A DNA stretch of 64,000 nt from Hyphomicrobiales bacterium (GCA_016710435.1 JADJVV010000001.1:310001-374000), one strand, 5' to 3'; shown: positions 17,508-29,235, numbered from the stretch's first letter. Notes: generated by a model not told the origin, from the sequence alone. Numbers and translations: made by a program.

Positions 17508-17679
17508 GGAACCGGGGCTTGGCCTAAGGCCTGATCAACCCGCCCCCTCGCCAGACCCAAGCTGGCTCCGGTTCCATCCTTTTCTCCCTCAGGCGACTCC
17601 CCGATCCCCTGCAAACGTGATCGACTCCCTCCCCGCCTGATCCCTCAACCCCGGCTTCAACAGCCGGGGTTTTCTTTTG
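17508..17679 (+). ncRNA. Putative structured 3' RNA element, copy 2
   Basis: GGAACCGGGGC (17508-17518) pairs with GCTCCGGTTCC (17565-17575), with a G-U where copy 1 has G-C. CTTGG/CCAAG extends the stem. The apical loop again shows CCCGCCCCCTCGC, closed by GGCCTG and CAGACC. The tail repeats CCTTTTCTCCC and CCCCGATCCCCTGCAAAC and ends in a terminator. Pairing is kept while the flanking sequence has diverged. Confidence 0.5.
17649..17679 (+). terminator. Rho-independent terminator, peptide module 2
   Basis: The stem CCCCGGC (17649-17655) pairs with GCCGGGG (17663-17669), followed by TTTTCTTTT. Confidence 0.9.
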
Positions 17680-17724
17680 CAGCACCCTTCCAACGCGAAA
17701 TTTTATTGCTATAGAAGCGCTCCC

Positions 17725-18189
17725 ATGGCGAAGCTCGATACCATTGACTGGAAGATCCTGCGTGAACTGCAGCGTGATGGCCGCATGACCAATGTCGATC
17801 TCGCCGCCCGGGTCGGACTCTCGCCACCGCCCACGCTGCGCCGCGTGCAGGCACTGGAGAAAGCCGGCTACATCAAGGGCTATCGTGCCCAGTTGGATGC
17901 GGAGATGCTGGACTACGGGGTGAAGCTGTTCGCCCTCGTCGGTCTCAAGAGCCAGGCGCAAAGCGAAATCGCCGACTTCGAGCGCCGCGTCCGGGGCTGG
18001 CCCATTGTGCGCGAATGCCATGCCGTCTCGGGCGGTGCCGACTTCGTATTGAAATGCGTGGCCCGCGACCTGCAATCGATCCAGGCTTTCGTCATGGGAG
18101 CACTGGCCAAGGCGCCCAACGTGGAGAGCGTCAAGACTTCGCTCATCCTCCATGTTGCCAAAGACGAACCCGAGGTGCCGCTGCCATGA
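17725..18189 (+). CDS. Lrp/AsnC-family transcriptional regulator
   Basis: A 154-residue regulator. It has an N-terminal helix-turn-helix (LDTIDWKILRELQRDGRMTN, then VDLAARVGLSPPPTLRRVQ) and a C-terminal RAM ligand-binding domain ending in VKTSLILHVAKDEP. The family usually senses amino acids. I chose the ATG at 17725 because LDTIDWKIL is the normal N-terminus; an upstream in-frame start would add 16 unrelated residues. The last four bases overlap the start of the BenE-type transporter gene (ATGA), so regulator and transporter are coupled and the transporter may be its target. Confidence 0.92.
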   Translation: MAKLDTIDWKILRELQRDGRMTNVDLAARVGLSPPPTLRRVQALEKAGYIKGYRAQLDAEMLDYGVKLFALVGLKSQAQSEIADFERRVRGWPIVRECHAVSGGADFVLKCVARDLQSIQAFVMGALAKAPNVESVKTSLILHVAKDEPEVPLP

Positions 18190-19357
18190 GCGATGTGACT
18201 ACCGAACGGCACTGGCCATCGCTTATCTCCTCCGCCACCGCCGCCGTAATCGTTGGCTTCGCCTCCACCATCCTTGTGGTGATCGAAGGCGCGCGCGCCG
18301 TGGGGGCCAACCCGGCCCAGCAGGCCTCCGTCGCCGCCATTCTCTGTTTCGCCATGGCCGCCGCGTCGTTCATTCTCGCCTTTCGCGCCCGCATGCCGAT
18401 CATGGTGGCCTGGTCCACGCCGGGTGCCGTGCTGCTGGCAACCAGCGCTGCCGGAATTACCTTTCCGCAGGCCATCGGCGCCTTTGTGCTGGCGGGCGCA
18501 CTGACGGTGCTGACCGCACTCATCACCCCCCTCTCCCGCGCCATTGAGCGCATGCCCGCCAGCATTGCCGCCGCCATGCTGGCCGGGGTGCTGTTGCGCT
18601 ATGTGCTGGGCGTGCCCACGGCAGCGCTGGGATCGCCCGCACTGGTGATGCCGCTCATCCTCGCCTTTTTCGCGTTGCGCTTCGTGGTGCCCATGTACGC
18701 GGTTCCGGTGATCGTGGCGCTGGGCCTCCTCATCGCCGGCCTCACGGGTGCGTTCGACCAGGGAGTCACCCTGGCGGTGACGCCGCTCACCTTCGACTGG
18801 CCGGAATGGAATCCGCAGGTGCTGATCAGCCTCGGCATTCCGCTTTACCTTGTCACCATGGCTTCGCAGAACCTTCCGGGCTTCGCCGTGTTGCGGGCCA
18901 ATGGCTACGCACCGCCGGTGAGCGCCTGCCTGTTGGTGACGGGGATTGGTTCGATCCTCTCCGCCCCTTCGGCAGCCACGCCATCAATCTCGCGGCCATC
19001 ACCGCCTCGCTGGTGGCAGGCCCCGATGCCCACCCGGATCCCGCCCAGCGCTGGAAGATGATTTATCCGTACACGGTGCTTTATGTGGTCTTCGGCCTCG
19101 CCGCGGGCACCTTCGTCTCCATGCTCGGCGCGCTGCCCAAGGAACTGGTCACGGCCATCGCCGGACTGGCGCTGTTCAGCCCCTTGATGGGCGGCATCTC
19201 CGCCATGATGAAGGAGCCGCGCGAGATCGAGGCCGCCCTGGTGACCTTCCTCACCACCGCTTCCGGCATCACGCTCTTCGGCATCGGGGCAGCCTTCTGG
19301 GGCCTGCTTGCCGGGCTCATCCTCTGGGGCGCGCAACGCTACGCCCGCCGCATCTGA
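18186..19357 (+). pseudogene. BenE-family benzoate/H+ symporter-like transporter, frameshifted near 18965
   Basis: Two frames add up to a 390-residue, roughly 12-helix protein of the BenE family. The first part runs from MSDVTTERHWPSLISSA to SILSAP, and the second continues FGSHAINLAAITASLVAGPD to the end. The junction lies in TCCGCCCCTTCGG, where a fifth C would restore one frame. BenE proteins import benzoate or related aromatics. No benzoate-degradation genes are in the window, so the substrate is uncertain. The gene overlaps the Lrp-type regulator by four bases. It is either recently broken or an assembly indel in a C run. Confidence 0.82.
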
Positions 19358-19368
19358 AAGCATCCGAG

Positions 19369-20595
19369 ATGACAAACACTGCACGGCAATCCGAATGGGG
19401 CAAGACGCTGACGGTGTGGCTGGTCACGCTGGCGTTCGGCCTCGGTCTTTTCGAGATCGCGCTCCGCCTGGCACCTGGCCTCATCAGCCTGCCGTTCCTC
19501 GCCAAGTTTGATTCAGGATTGCGCGCCGACATCGCCGCCGCCACCGGCCTGCCCACCGCCCGGCAGTATCGCATCTTCAAGTCGGAAGACCGCACCGACA
19601 AGGGCCGCGACCTCGCCTTGTTCGAGCCCAACGCGACCTATCTCTGGCCCGCCGATACCGCGGACCGCGAGGCAGGTGCGCTCGAAGTGCAAACCTCCGA
19701 CGCCTACGGCTTCTGCAATCCCGCCGGTGCTTACGAAGCAGCCCCCATCGACATCCTCGTGCTCGGCGGCTCCGTGCCAAGCTGCACGGGCGTGAAGCCG
19801 GACCAGACATTTGCCGCGCAACTGGGCAAGGCCACGGACCTCAAGACCTACAACATGACGGTGGGCGGCACAGGCCCCGACGACTACGTGGAGGTGCTGC
19901 GCGCCTTTGGCCTGGCCCTGAAACCCCGCATGGTGGTGATGGCCTACGCCGAGTCGAACGACGTGCGCGATTGCAAGCTCCACAAGGCCTATGTGGCGAC
20001 GGGCGAAGGCAAGAAAGTTGAACGGCCCGCCTCCGCCTTCAATCCCATGGCCTACAGTTACGCGCTGAATTTCATCTACGCGGGCGGCAGCGCCATCGTG
20101 AAATCCCTGAAGCGCAGCGCAGCACAGGATTTCCGCTTCACCGCAACGGTCGAGGGAAAGCCTGCGGCCTTCAACATCCGCAACGGCGACCTTGATGAAC
20201 TGGCGCTCGCGCGCGAACTGCAGGCCGATCCGTCACAGGTGGAGAACTGCAGGCCCGCCCTCACGCAATTCGTTGAATTGGCCCGCGCCAACAATTTCGT
20301 GCCTGTGGTGATGCTCGTGCCCGCGGCCTACACGGCCTACGGAGAGGCGACCCATTTCAACGATCCCGCCATCGCGCCTGCCATGACAGCACTTCACACC
20401 ATCCAGCACGACTGGCTGGCGAAGGAGGCGACTGGCATCGGCTACGTCTTCACCGATGAAACCCCGGCCTACACCGCCGCCATCAAGGAGAAGCCAGCAG
20501 CCTTCTTCCCCTCCAACGTCCATTTCTCCGCCACCGGCCAGGACGCCCTGGCACAGACCTATGCACCGGTCCTGAAAAGCGCACTGACGCACTGA
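19369..20595 (+). CDS. Membrane-anchored SGNH-hydrolase-like protein
   Basis: A 408-residue protein with one N-terminal TM helix (about residues 12-33). The extracytoplasmic domain looks like the SGNH/GDSL fold: block I is DILVLGGSVPSCTG (Ser in GGS rather than GDS), block II has VGGTGPDD, block III YAESNDVRD, and the late block SNVHFSATGQDALA supplies a His. Such proteins deacylate or acylate polysaccharides and lipids. The gene starts 11 bases after the BenE-type gene, suggesting cotranscription. Catalysis is plausible but not established, because the Asp-x-x-His spacing is atypical. Confidence 0.65.
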   Translation: MTNTARQSEWGKTLTVWLVTLAFGLGLFEIALRLAPGLISLPFLAKFDSGLRADIAAATGLPTARQYRIFKSEDRTDKGRDLALFEPNATYLWPADTADREAGALEVQTSDAYGFCNPAGAYEAAPIDILVLGGSVPSCTGVKPDQTFAAQLGKATDLKTYNMTVGGTGPDDYVEVLRAFGLALKPRMVVMAYAESNDVRDCKLHKAYVATGEGKKVERPASAFNPMAYSYALNFIYAGGSAIVKSLKRSAAQDFRFTATVEGKPAAFNIRNGDLDELALARELQADPSQVENCRPALTQFVELARANNFVPVVMLVPAAYTAYGEATHFNDPAIAPAMTALHTIQHDWLAKEATGIGYVFTDETPAYTAAIKEKPAAFFPSNVHFSATGQDALAQTYAPVLKSALTH

Positions 20596-20604
20596 CTTGA
20601 CCCA

Positions 20605-20660
20605 CGCCCCTCCCAACATGTTGGGGGAGCTGTCGCGAAGCGATTGAGGAGGTCAGCCTT
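20605..20660. repeat. REP-like palindromic intergenic element
   Basis: Two adjacent palindromes, CCCAACATGTTGGG and TCGCGAAGCGA, are followed by GAGGAGGTC. This resembles the dispersed palindromic elements common between rhizobial genes. It lies between the convergent SGNH-like and stress-protein genes and could also stop transcription, with a short T run at 20669. I saw no second copy in the window. Confidence 0.45.
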
Positions 20661-20678
20661 CGGCGGATATTTTTGGAA

Positions 20679-21089
20679 CTACCGTGCCACCGTCACAGGG
20701 CAATCGGCCGAGGCGGCCACGGTTGCCGCGACAGATCCCAGCACCAGGCGCTTCACGCCGCGCGGATCGCCCGTGCCAGTGACAATGTGGTCAAAACCCT
20801 CGCGGTTGGCATAAGCGACGATCGATTGCGCAACTTCCCGCGCATCCAGTTCGATGGCCGACACATCCTTGGCGCCGATGCTCTGCGCCATGGCCACGGC
20901 GTCGGTCAGCAGCTTGGATATTTCCCGGTCGGAATGCGCATAGGCGGCCGGACTGCGAATGCCGCCCGACATGACGTTCACGGTGCAGATCGCCAGCGGC
21001 ACCTTCTCCAGCGATGCCATTCGCGCTGCAAATGCCACGGCCTTCTCACCATGAGACGTACCGTCCGTTGCACAGAGAATCTTCTTCAT
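20679..21089 (-). CDS. Universal stress protein (UspA family)
   Basis: A 136-residue single-domain Usp. It starts MKKILCATDGTSHGEKAV, the strand-1/Asp nucleotide site, and has the ATP-binding loop TGTGDPRGVKRLVLGSVAAT (G-x2-G-x9-G-S/T) before the C-terminal strand CPVTVAR. ATP-binding Usps support survival under starvation or oxidative stress in the cytosol. A GGAGG ribosome site precedes the ATG. It appears monocistronic, with greA following in the other direction after a short gap. Confidence 0.9.
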   Translation of the reverse strand: MKKILCATDGTSHGEKAVAFAARMASLEKVPLAICTVNVMSGGIRSPAAYAHSDREISKLLTDAVAMAQSIGAKDVSAIELDAREVAQSIVAYANREGFDHIVTGTGDPRGVKRLVLGSVAATVAASADCPVTVAR

Positions 21090-21188
21090 GAACCAGCCTC
21101 CGGAAATGCGGGATGGCCATTCATGCGTCAGGGACGGCGGGGACTGCCTTGATATAAGTCAACGTGGCGGGCAAGCAGGCGTGAGCCC

Positions 21189-21662
21189 TCAGCCCCACGC
21201 CACCTTGTCGATTTCGTAGGATTTGCCGCCGCCGGGGGTGGCCACTTCGACGCTGTCGCCTTGGCGCTTGCCGATGATGGCGCGCGCAATGGGGGACGAA
21301 ATCGAGATCCGGCCCTTCTTCACGTCCGCCTCGGCGTCGCCCACGATCTGGTACATGACCTTGGCCTCGGTATCCTCATCGATGAGCGTGACCTTGGCGC
21401 CGAACTTCACCGTGTCACCGGAAAGTTTCGAGACGTCGATCACGTCGGCACGGCTGATCTTGTCTTCCAGCTCGGCCACACGGGCTTCGTTCCAGCCCTG
21501 GGCTTCCTTGGCGGCATGATACTCGGCATTTTCCGAGAGATCGCCATGGGCGCGCGCCTCCTCGATGGCACGAATGATTCGCGGGCGCTCCACCGTCTTG
21601 AGGATTTTCACCTCATCGATCAGGGCGCTGTAGCCATCGGCGGTCATTGGCACTTTTTCCAT
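21189..21662 (-). CDS. greA: Transcription elongation factor GreA
   Basis: A 157-residue GreA. The N-terminal coiled coil carries the invariant tip region HGDLSENAEYHAAKEAQGW with the acidic residues that help RNA polymerase cleave backtracked RNA. The C-terminal FKBP-like domain ends ISISSPIARAIIGKRQGD. Length matches the family (about 158). It is preceded by the terminator of the upstream gene, so it probably has its own promoter at 21663-21731. Confidence 0.97.
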   Translation of the reverse strand: MEKVPMTADGYSALIDEVKILKTVERPRIIRAIEEARAHGDLSENAEYHAAKEAQGWNEARVAELEDKISRADVIDVSKLSGDTVKFGAKVTLIDEDTEAKVMYQIVGDAEADVKKGRISISSPIARAIIGKRQGDSVEVATPGGGKSYEIDKVAWG

Positions 21663-21731
21663 CGTCGTACTTCCATCCGGCAGGGTTCACCCGGCCCGGA
21701 AAATCCGGGCATCAAGGGGCAACCTGAACAA

Positions 21732-21769
21732 GAAAACACCCGGCTGAAGGGCATTTCGGCCCGCCGGGT
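21732..21769 (-). terminator. Terminator after the aldo/keto reductase gene
   Basis: The stem ACCCGGC with GCCGGGT (21738-21744 and 21763-21769) encloses a smaller inner hairpin. On the minus strand it runs into GTTTTCTTG. Confidence 0.7.
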
Positions 21770-21891
21770 ATTCCCCAATGTGGCCCATCCCTGGTGATTT
21801 TGCAAGAGGTCGCTGCGTGTGGTAACGAGATACGCCGGTTGCGCCGGCATATCGCGACGTTCGCGTCAGACGGGAGACGCGGCGTCCGGCC

Positions 21892-22863
21892 TCACCCCAG
21901 TTTGTAGACGCGCGTCGCTTCCGGATCGCCCATGTCCACGGGCAGCGCGGCCAGATCTTTCCACAGCGCATCGGGAATGGCGTGGGCGGCCCAGTCCATC
22001 GTCTGCTTCACCCGTTCGGGCGAGGTCACGCCGATGATGGTGGACGCAACATGGGGCGAGCGCAGCGAGAACTGAAGTGCCGCCGCACCCATCGGGACGC
22101 CGTACTTCGCGCAGAGATGCTCAATCCCGTCAGCGCGCGACTTGATGTCGTCGCTCGCGGGCATGTAGGAATAGAGCGGTTGCCTGGATGCGCCCTTGGC
22201 GAGGATGCCACTGGCATAGGGCGCTGCATTGATCACCGCCACGTTGCGCGCCTTCGCCAGTTCGAACATCGGAACGGCGTGCTGGTTCAGCAGCGTGTAG
22301 CGGTTGTGGCTGATGAGCATGTCGAAATCATAATCGCGCAGCAGCGGCATCATGATGTCGGTGCGGCCAGCCGCAAGGCCGATCGCGCGGCACAGCCCCT
22401 CTTCCTTCATCTTCATCAGCGCTTCGATGGCACCGCCCTTCTTCGTCACGTCCGAAAGGTCGGAGGCATATTCGGGGTCGTGCAGATGCAGCATGTCGAT
22501 GGAAGCGAGCCCAAGCGCCTTCAGGCTTTCCTCGAGCGAGCGCCGCGCCTGCGCACCGTCGAAGCGGTTGTCCGCATCGCGGTCAAGTTTGGTCGAAACG
22601 ATGAAGCCCTTGGGCAAGCCGCCCCGCGCCTTCAGCGCCTCGCCGATCCGCTGCTCGCTGCGGCCCATGCCATAGTTGCGCGAGGTATCGATGAAATTCA
22701 CCGGACCGTCGAGAATGGCATCGAGCGTCGCGCGGGCGCGCGCATCATCCACCGCATAGCCGTAGGTATCGGGCATGCTGCCAAGACCGGACGTGCCGAA
22801 GCACAGGGCCGGAACGGCAAGGCCGGAGCGTGAAAGCGTAGTCGTCTTCAGGGCGATGGTCAT
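21892..22863 (-). CDS. Aldo/keto reductase
   Basis: A 323-residue TIM-barrel oxidoreductase. The catalytic tetrad can be placed at NFIDTSRNYGMGRSE (Asp and Tyr), VSTKLDRD (Lys) and MLHLHDPEY (His). NADPH-site residues appear in STIIGVTSPERVKQ. The N-terminus (SRSGLAVPALCFGTSGLGSM) and overall pattern resemble the fucose/D-threo-aldose dehydrogenase and pyridoxal dehydrogenase branch. The sugar is not certain. It lies 29 bases downstream of carB on the same strand, probably by chance, since the functions are unrelated. Confidence 0.88.
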   Translation of the reverse strand: MTIALKTTTLSRSGLAVPALCFGTSGLGSMPDTYGYAVDDARARATLDAILDGPVNFIDTSRNYGMGRSEQRIGEALKARGGLPKGFIVSTKLDRDADNRFDGAQARRSLEESLKALGLASIDMLHLHDPEYASDLSDVTKKGGAIEALMKMKEEGLCRAIGLAAGRTDIMMPLLRDYDFDMLISHNRYTLLNQHAVPMFELAKARNVAVINAAPYASGILAKGASRQPLYSYMPASDDIKSRADGIEHLCAKYGVPMGAAALQFSLRSPHVASTIIGVTSPERVKQTMDWAAHAIPDALWKDLAALPVDMGDPEATRVYKLG

Positions 22864-22892
22864 CGTCAGTTCCTCGCGGATGAATGGGACGG

Positions 22893-26278
<3,386 letters not shown>

Positions 26279-26443
26279 GGGGAACCCTGAATTTCGGGTT
26301 TCCTACAGGAAGGTTCCCACGATTCCAAGCCACATCGGCTGGCGTGGGATAAACCACCGCCAGCCCCGGATGCATGGGCGTTTGGCCGCGTTTTCCTGAT
26401 CCGCGGCCATCTCTAGGATGCCCGTAGCCCTATGGAGGTGACC

Positions 26444-26542
26444 ATGTTCCGGACCGCCCTGTGCTTCTTCCTTTTCGTGGGGCTTGCCCATGCCATCTGG
26501 CAATTGTCGCCGCTGGAAGGTTCCACCTGTCAGGTGTACTGA
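26444..26542 (+). CDS. Candidate 32-residue hydrophobic peptide
   Basis: A short frame, MFRTALCFFLFVGLAHAIWQ then LSPLEGSTCQVY, is preceded by TGGAGGTGACC, one of the strongest ribosome sites in the window. The first 18 residues form a hydrophobic segment, possibly a signal or membrane helix, and two cysteines are present. It lies between the divergent carB start and tam. No family is recognised. It could be a leader peptide, a small membrane protein or chance, and the strength of the ribosome site is the main argument. Confidence 0.45.
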   Translation: MFRTALCFFLFVGLAHAIWQLSPLEGSTCQVY

Positions 26543-26568
26543 AATCCACCTGACATCATGAAGGGGCG

Positions 26569-27351
26569 ATGAGCCGTGCCATGTCCGACTGGAACCCCGA
26601 GCAATATCTCTCCTTTGCCAACGAGCGCGCCCGCCCGGCACTGGACCTGATTGCACGTCTTCCCAACCGCCATCCCCGGCTCATCCACGACGTCGGCTGC
26701 GGCCCCGGGAACTCTACCAGACTGTTGGCCGATGCCTTTCCGGACGCCATCCTGACCGGCCTCGATTCGTCTCACGCCATGATCGCCAAGGCCAAGGCGG
26801 CGGTGCCGAAGGCGCGCTTCATCACCGGTGACGCGAGCCTCTGGCAACCCAACCCCGAGGCAGACCTGGTATTTTCCAACGCGCTTTTCCAGTGGGTGCC
26901 GGAACACCCCCGTCATATCGCCCGCATTCTCTCCGCCCTGAAACCCGGCGCCATGCTGGCCATCCAGATGCCGGACAACCTCAATGAGCCCAGCCATGTT
27001 CACATGGCCAAGACGGCGGCGAAACCGGCCTACGCGGCAAAGCTCACGAAATCGGTCAAGGCCCGCACGCCCATTCTCTCAGCCCAGGGCTATCACCAGA
27101 TCTTGCGTCCGCTCTGCACCCATCTCGATATCTGGCGCACGTCCTATCATCACCTGCTGAAGGGGCATCAGGGCATCATCGACATGCTGTCGTCGACCGG
27201 ATTGCGGCCCTATCTCGATCCACTCACGCCGGCGGAACGCACGGCCTATCTCGCGGACTACACCAAGGCGATCGCCCCCCATTATCCCGTGATGGATGAT
27301 GGACTGCTGCTCTTCCCCTTCCCGCGCCTCTTCATCCTTGCGGTGAAGTGA
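26569..27351 (+). CDS. tam: Trans-aconitate 2-methyltransferase
   Basis: A 260-residue SAM-dependent methyltransferase. The SAM motif is IHDVGCGPGNSTRLLADAFP, and the whole protein follows E. coli Tam closely: MSDWNPEQYL near the start, LAIQMPDNLNEPSHV, DIWRTSYHH, GLRPYLDPLT and FPRLFILAVK. Tam methylates trans-aconitate, which forms spontaneously from cis-aconitate and inhibits the citric acid cycle. Two starts are possible, 26569 (GAAGGGGCG before it) and 26581 (the ATG matching E. coli MSDWN). Confidence 0.93.
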   Translation: MSRAMSDWNPEQYLSFANERARPALDLIARLPNRHPRLIHDVGCGPGNSTRLLADAFPDAILTGLDSSHAMIAKAKAAVPKARFITGDASLWQPNPEADLVFSNALFQWVPEHPRHIARILSALKPGAMLAIQMPDNLNEPSHVHMAKTAAKPAYAAKLTKSVKARTPILSAQGYHQILRPLCTHLDIWRTSYHHLLKGHQGIIDMLSSTGLRPYLDPLTPAERTAYLADYTKAIAPHYPVMDDGLLLFPFPRLFILAVK

Positions 27352-27888
27352 TCAGGACCGCAAATAGGCGATGAGTGCGTTGATGTCGCCGTGATTGCGG
27401 TTCAGCACGCCCACGAACGTCGAGCGCATCTGCCCGGCAAGCCAGATGGAGGCTGCGTTCACATCCTGCACACGATAGCCGTGACGGCCGCCGGACAGCC
27501 GGAAAATCAGCTTCCTGCCACCGCCGATGCTGGCATTCACGGTGTTGCCTGAACAGCTGATCACCTTCACGCCGGAGCCTGCAAATTTGGAAGCGTGTTT
27601 CGACAGGAAGCGGCCCATGTAGGCCTTCGACAGCGCAATAAATTCCGCTTCCCGCGCCTTGGGCAGGGACTTGCGGTGCGGCCCCAGTGCAAAGAGTGCG
27701 ATGGAGCGGAGATCGGCATAGCGCGACGCGGCCCGCGTGAAGGCCTGGGGCGATCCTGCCGCCGCCGCCGACATGAAGGCAGTGCCGGCACTGGTCACAA
27801 ACCCTTCTGCCGCGCACTTCCCGGCGAAAGACGGGTTGGTCAGTCCGACAAGGGCGGCCGCCAGGGCCAGAATACGCAACAGGTTCAT
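27352..27888 (-). CDS. MlaC/Ttg2D-like periplasmic phospholipid-binding protein
   Basis: A 178-residue exported protein with a signal peptide (MNLLRILALAAALVGLTNPS, cleavage after FAG). The body has the MlaC-family pattern: SIALFALGPHRKSLPKAREA, then EFIALSKAYMGRFLSKH, and VSCSGN-type strands. MlaC shuttles phospholipids between the outer and inner membrane. Here no mlaFEDB genes are adjacent, so this is an orphan copy. The ATG at 27888 was chosen because it starts the signal peptide; the longer frame would bury it. It converges with tam, the two stops being directly adjacent. Confidence 0.72.
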   Translation of the reverse strand: MNLLRILALAAALVGLTNPSFAGKCAAEGFVTSAGTAFMSAAAAGSPQAFTRAASRYADLRSIALFALGPHRKSLPKAREAEFIALSKAYMGRFLSKHASKFAGSGVKVISCSGNTVNASIGGGRKLIFRLSGGRHGYRVQDVNAASIWLAGQMRSTFVGVLNRNHGDINALIAYLRS

Positions 27889-28002
27889 GGACGTGTCCTT
27901 CGAAAAAGAGCCCGTTATGGAGGCATATTGAATTTGCAGTTTGAGTCCGGCAAGAGTCTTCCCTGCCGTTGCACACGAAATTTTCTGCAATCCGGGGGAG
28001 AC

Positions 28003-28641
28003 ATGTTCTACATCCTTTATGCCCGCCCAGGCGCGGGATCCGCCGCCGTGGAAGCCCTGCTGGCCGTCCTCGGCCTGCCGCACGAGGTGGTGGATGTGGT
28101 CAAGACTCCGGATGGCAGTTCTCCCGACTGGTATCTTCGCCTCAACCCGCGCGGCGAAGTGCCGACCCTGAGGCTACCGGATGGCAGCATCATGACCGAA
28201 AGCGCGGCGATGATGCTGTATCTTGGAGATGCGCATGCGGAAGCGGGTCTCGCCCCCGTCCTCTCGGCACCGGACCGGGCGCAATACCTCCGCTGGATGG
28301 TCTATCTCGCTGCCGCTCCCTACGCGACCGACCTCCGTCTCTATTATCCCGAGCGCTATTCCACCGATCCCGCCCACGCCCCCGCCATTCGCGTGAAGGC
28401 CGCCACCGACCTTGAGCGAGACTTCGAGGTGCTGGCGGATGGCATGGGCGCCGGGCCCTTCGTGCTGGGCAGCAGAATGACGGCCCTCGATATTTACGCG
28501 GCGATGCTGCTCTCGTGGTCAGATGATGTACCGGGCCTCTTCGCCCGCCACCCCAAGCTGAAACGACTCTACGAGGAAGTGGCCGCCACCCCCGCGCTCA
28601 AGCCTGCATGGGCGCGCAACAAGATGCCGGACGTGACCTGA
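28003..28641 (+). CDS. Glutathione S-transferase-like protein
   Basis: A 212-residue GST-fold protein. The thioredoxin-like N-terminal domain holds NPRGEVPTLRLPDGSIMTES, the glutathione-binding cis-Pro and Ser loop. An all-helical C-terminal domain follows with MTALDIYAAMLLSW (N-capping box). The substrate is unknown; bacterial GSTs often act on electrophiles or lignin-type ethers. A GGGGGAG ribosome site sets the start. It diverges from the MlaC-like gene, sharing a 114-base intergenic region. Confidence 0.85.
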   Translation: MFYILYARPGAGSAAVEALLAVLGLPHEVVDVVKTPDGSSPDWYLRLNPRGEVPTLRLPDGSIMTESAAMMLYLGDAHAEAGLAPVLSAPDRAQYLRWMVYLAAAPYATDLRLYYPERYSTDPAHAPAIRVKAATDLERDFEVLADGMGAGPFVLGSRMTALDIYAAMLLSWSDDVPGLFARHPKLKRLYEEVAATPALKPAWARNKMPDVT

Positions 28642-28648
28642 AGCGGGA

Positions 28649-28972
28649 CTACCCGGCGCTCGCCTGTTCGGAATCATCCGGCGTATAGCACTTGATGCGG
28701 GTGAAGGCCTCGCAGCTTTCGCCGTCACAGCGGCGCGCGCCGTCGAGGGCCAGCGCGGAATTCACGGGCTGGCGCGAGAAGAGAATCGATTCCGTGAAGC
28801 CCGCCATGCGGCAGAATTGGTCGGCCGCGGCCTTGCCGCAGCTTCGTCCGTCCGCGAGGCAATCCGAGATCGCCTGCCCCCGGTCGGTGGGCAGCGAGTA
28901 GCTGCGCGTGGCGGCCCCGGCGAGCGAGGGTGCGGCAGCAAGAAGCACGAGGCTGATGATGAAGCGGCCCAT
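28649..28972 (-). CDS. Small secreted six-cysteine protein
   Basis: A 107-residue protein with a signal peptide (MGRFIISLVLLAAAPSLAGA) and a mature domain of about 85 residues. The domain has six cysteines (ISDCLADGRSCGKAA, QFCRMAGF, RRCDGESCEAF and IKCYTP), enough for three disulfides. The family is not recognised. It lies directly downstream of the third copy of the peptide/RNA module, with no terminator between, so it is probably cotranscribed with it. Its end is seven bases from the convergent GST stop. Confidence 0.75.
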   Translation of the reverse strand: MGRFIISLVLLAAAPSLAGAATRSYSLPTDRGQAISDCLADGRSCGKAAADQFCRMAGFTESILFSRQPVNSALALDGARRCDGESCEAFTRIKCYTPDDSEQASAG

Positions 28973-28998
28973 GGCCAGTCACTCCGGTGATGAAGAAG

Positions 28999-29056
28999 TA
29001 CAGCGGGGGCGGACCAACCCAGAGGGGGCGTGAAGGGCCAGCCCGCTCCCGCTGTA
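28999..29056 (-). ncRNA. Putative structured 3' RNA element, copy 3
   Basis: On the minus strand TACAGCGGGAGCGG pairs over 14 positions (one mismatch) with CCGCCCCCGCTGTA. The 30-base apical part contains ACGCCCCCTCT, matching the GCCCCCTC loop of the copies at 14.0 and 17.5 kb. It starts 11 bases after the stop of the small peptide gene. The stem sequence differs from the other copies while the loop is kept. Confidence 0.45.
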
Positions 29057-29067
29057 TTTCGCCCCCA

Positions 29068-29235
29068 TCAAGAGGCGAAACCCTGTGTCTCGGACTTGCT
29101 GATGACGGTGAGATGCAAAGGCGCGGGCGCGGTGGCAGCAAGCTGCACGGGCGCGTGGTCCTGCGCGAAGGCTCCCGCCGACAGGAACGCAACGGCGAGC
29201 GCGGCGGTCATGATCAGGTGGCGGGGGCGGGTCAT
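29068..29235 (-). CDS. Small exported peptide, diverged third member of the module
   Basis: A 55-codon gene with a GGAGAG ribosome site. The product has a signal peptide (MTRPRHLIMTAALAVAFLSA, cleavage near AFA) and a mature part of about 31 residues including LHLTVISKSETQGFAS. The T-[VI]-x2-K segment lines up loosely with TVVAKNQ and TIIAKNQ of the other two peptides, but the C-terminal cysteine pair is absent. Membership of the family is inferred mainly from the shared box upstream and hairpin downstream. Confidence 0.6.
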   Translation of the reverse strand: MTRPRHLIMTAALAVAFLSAGAFAQDHAPVQLAATAPAPLHLTVISKSETQGFAS

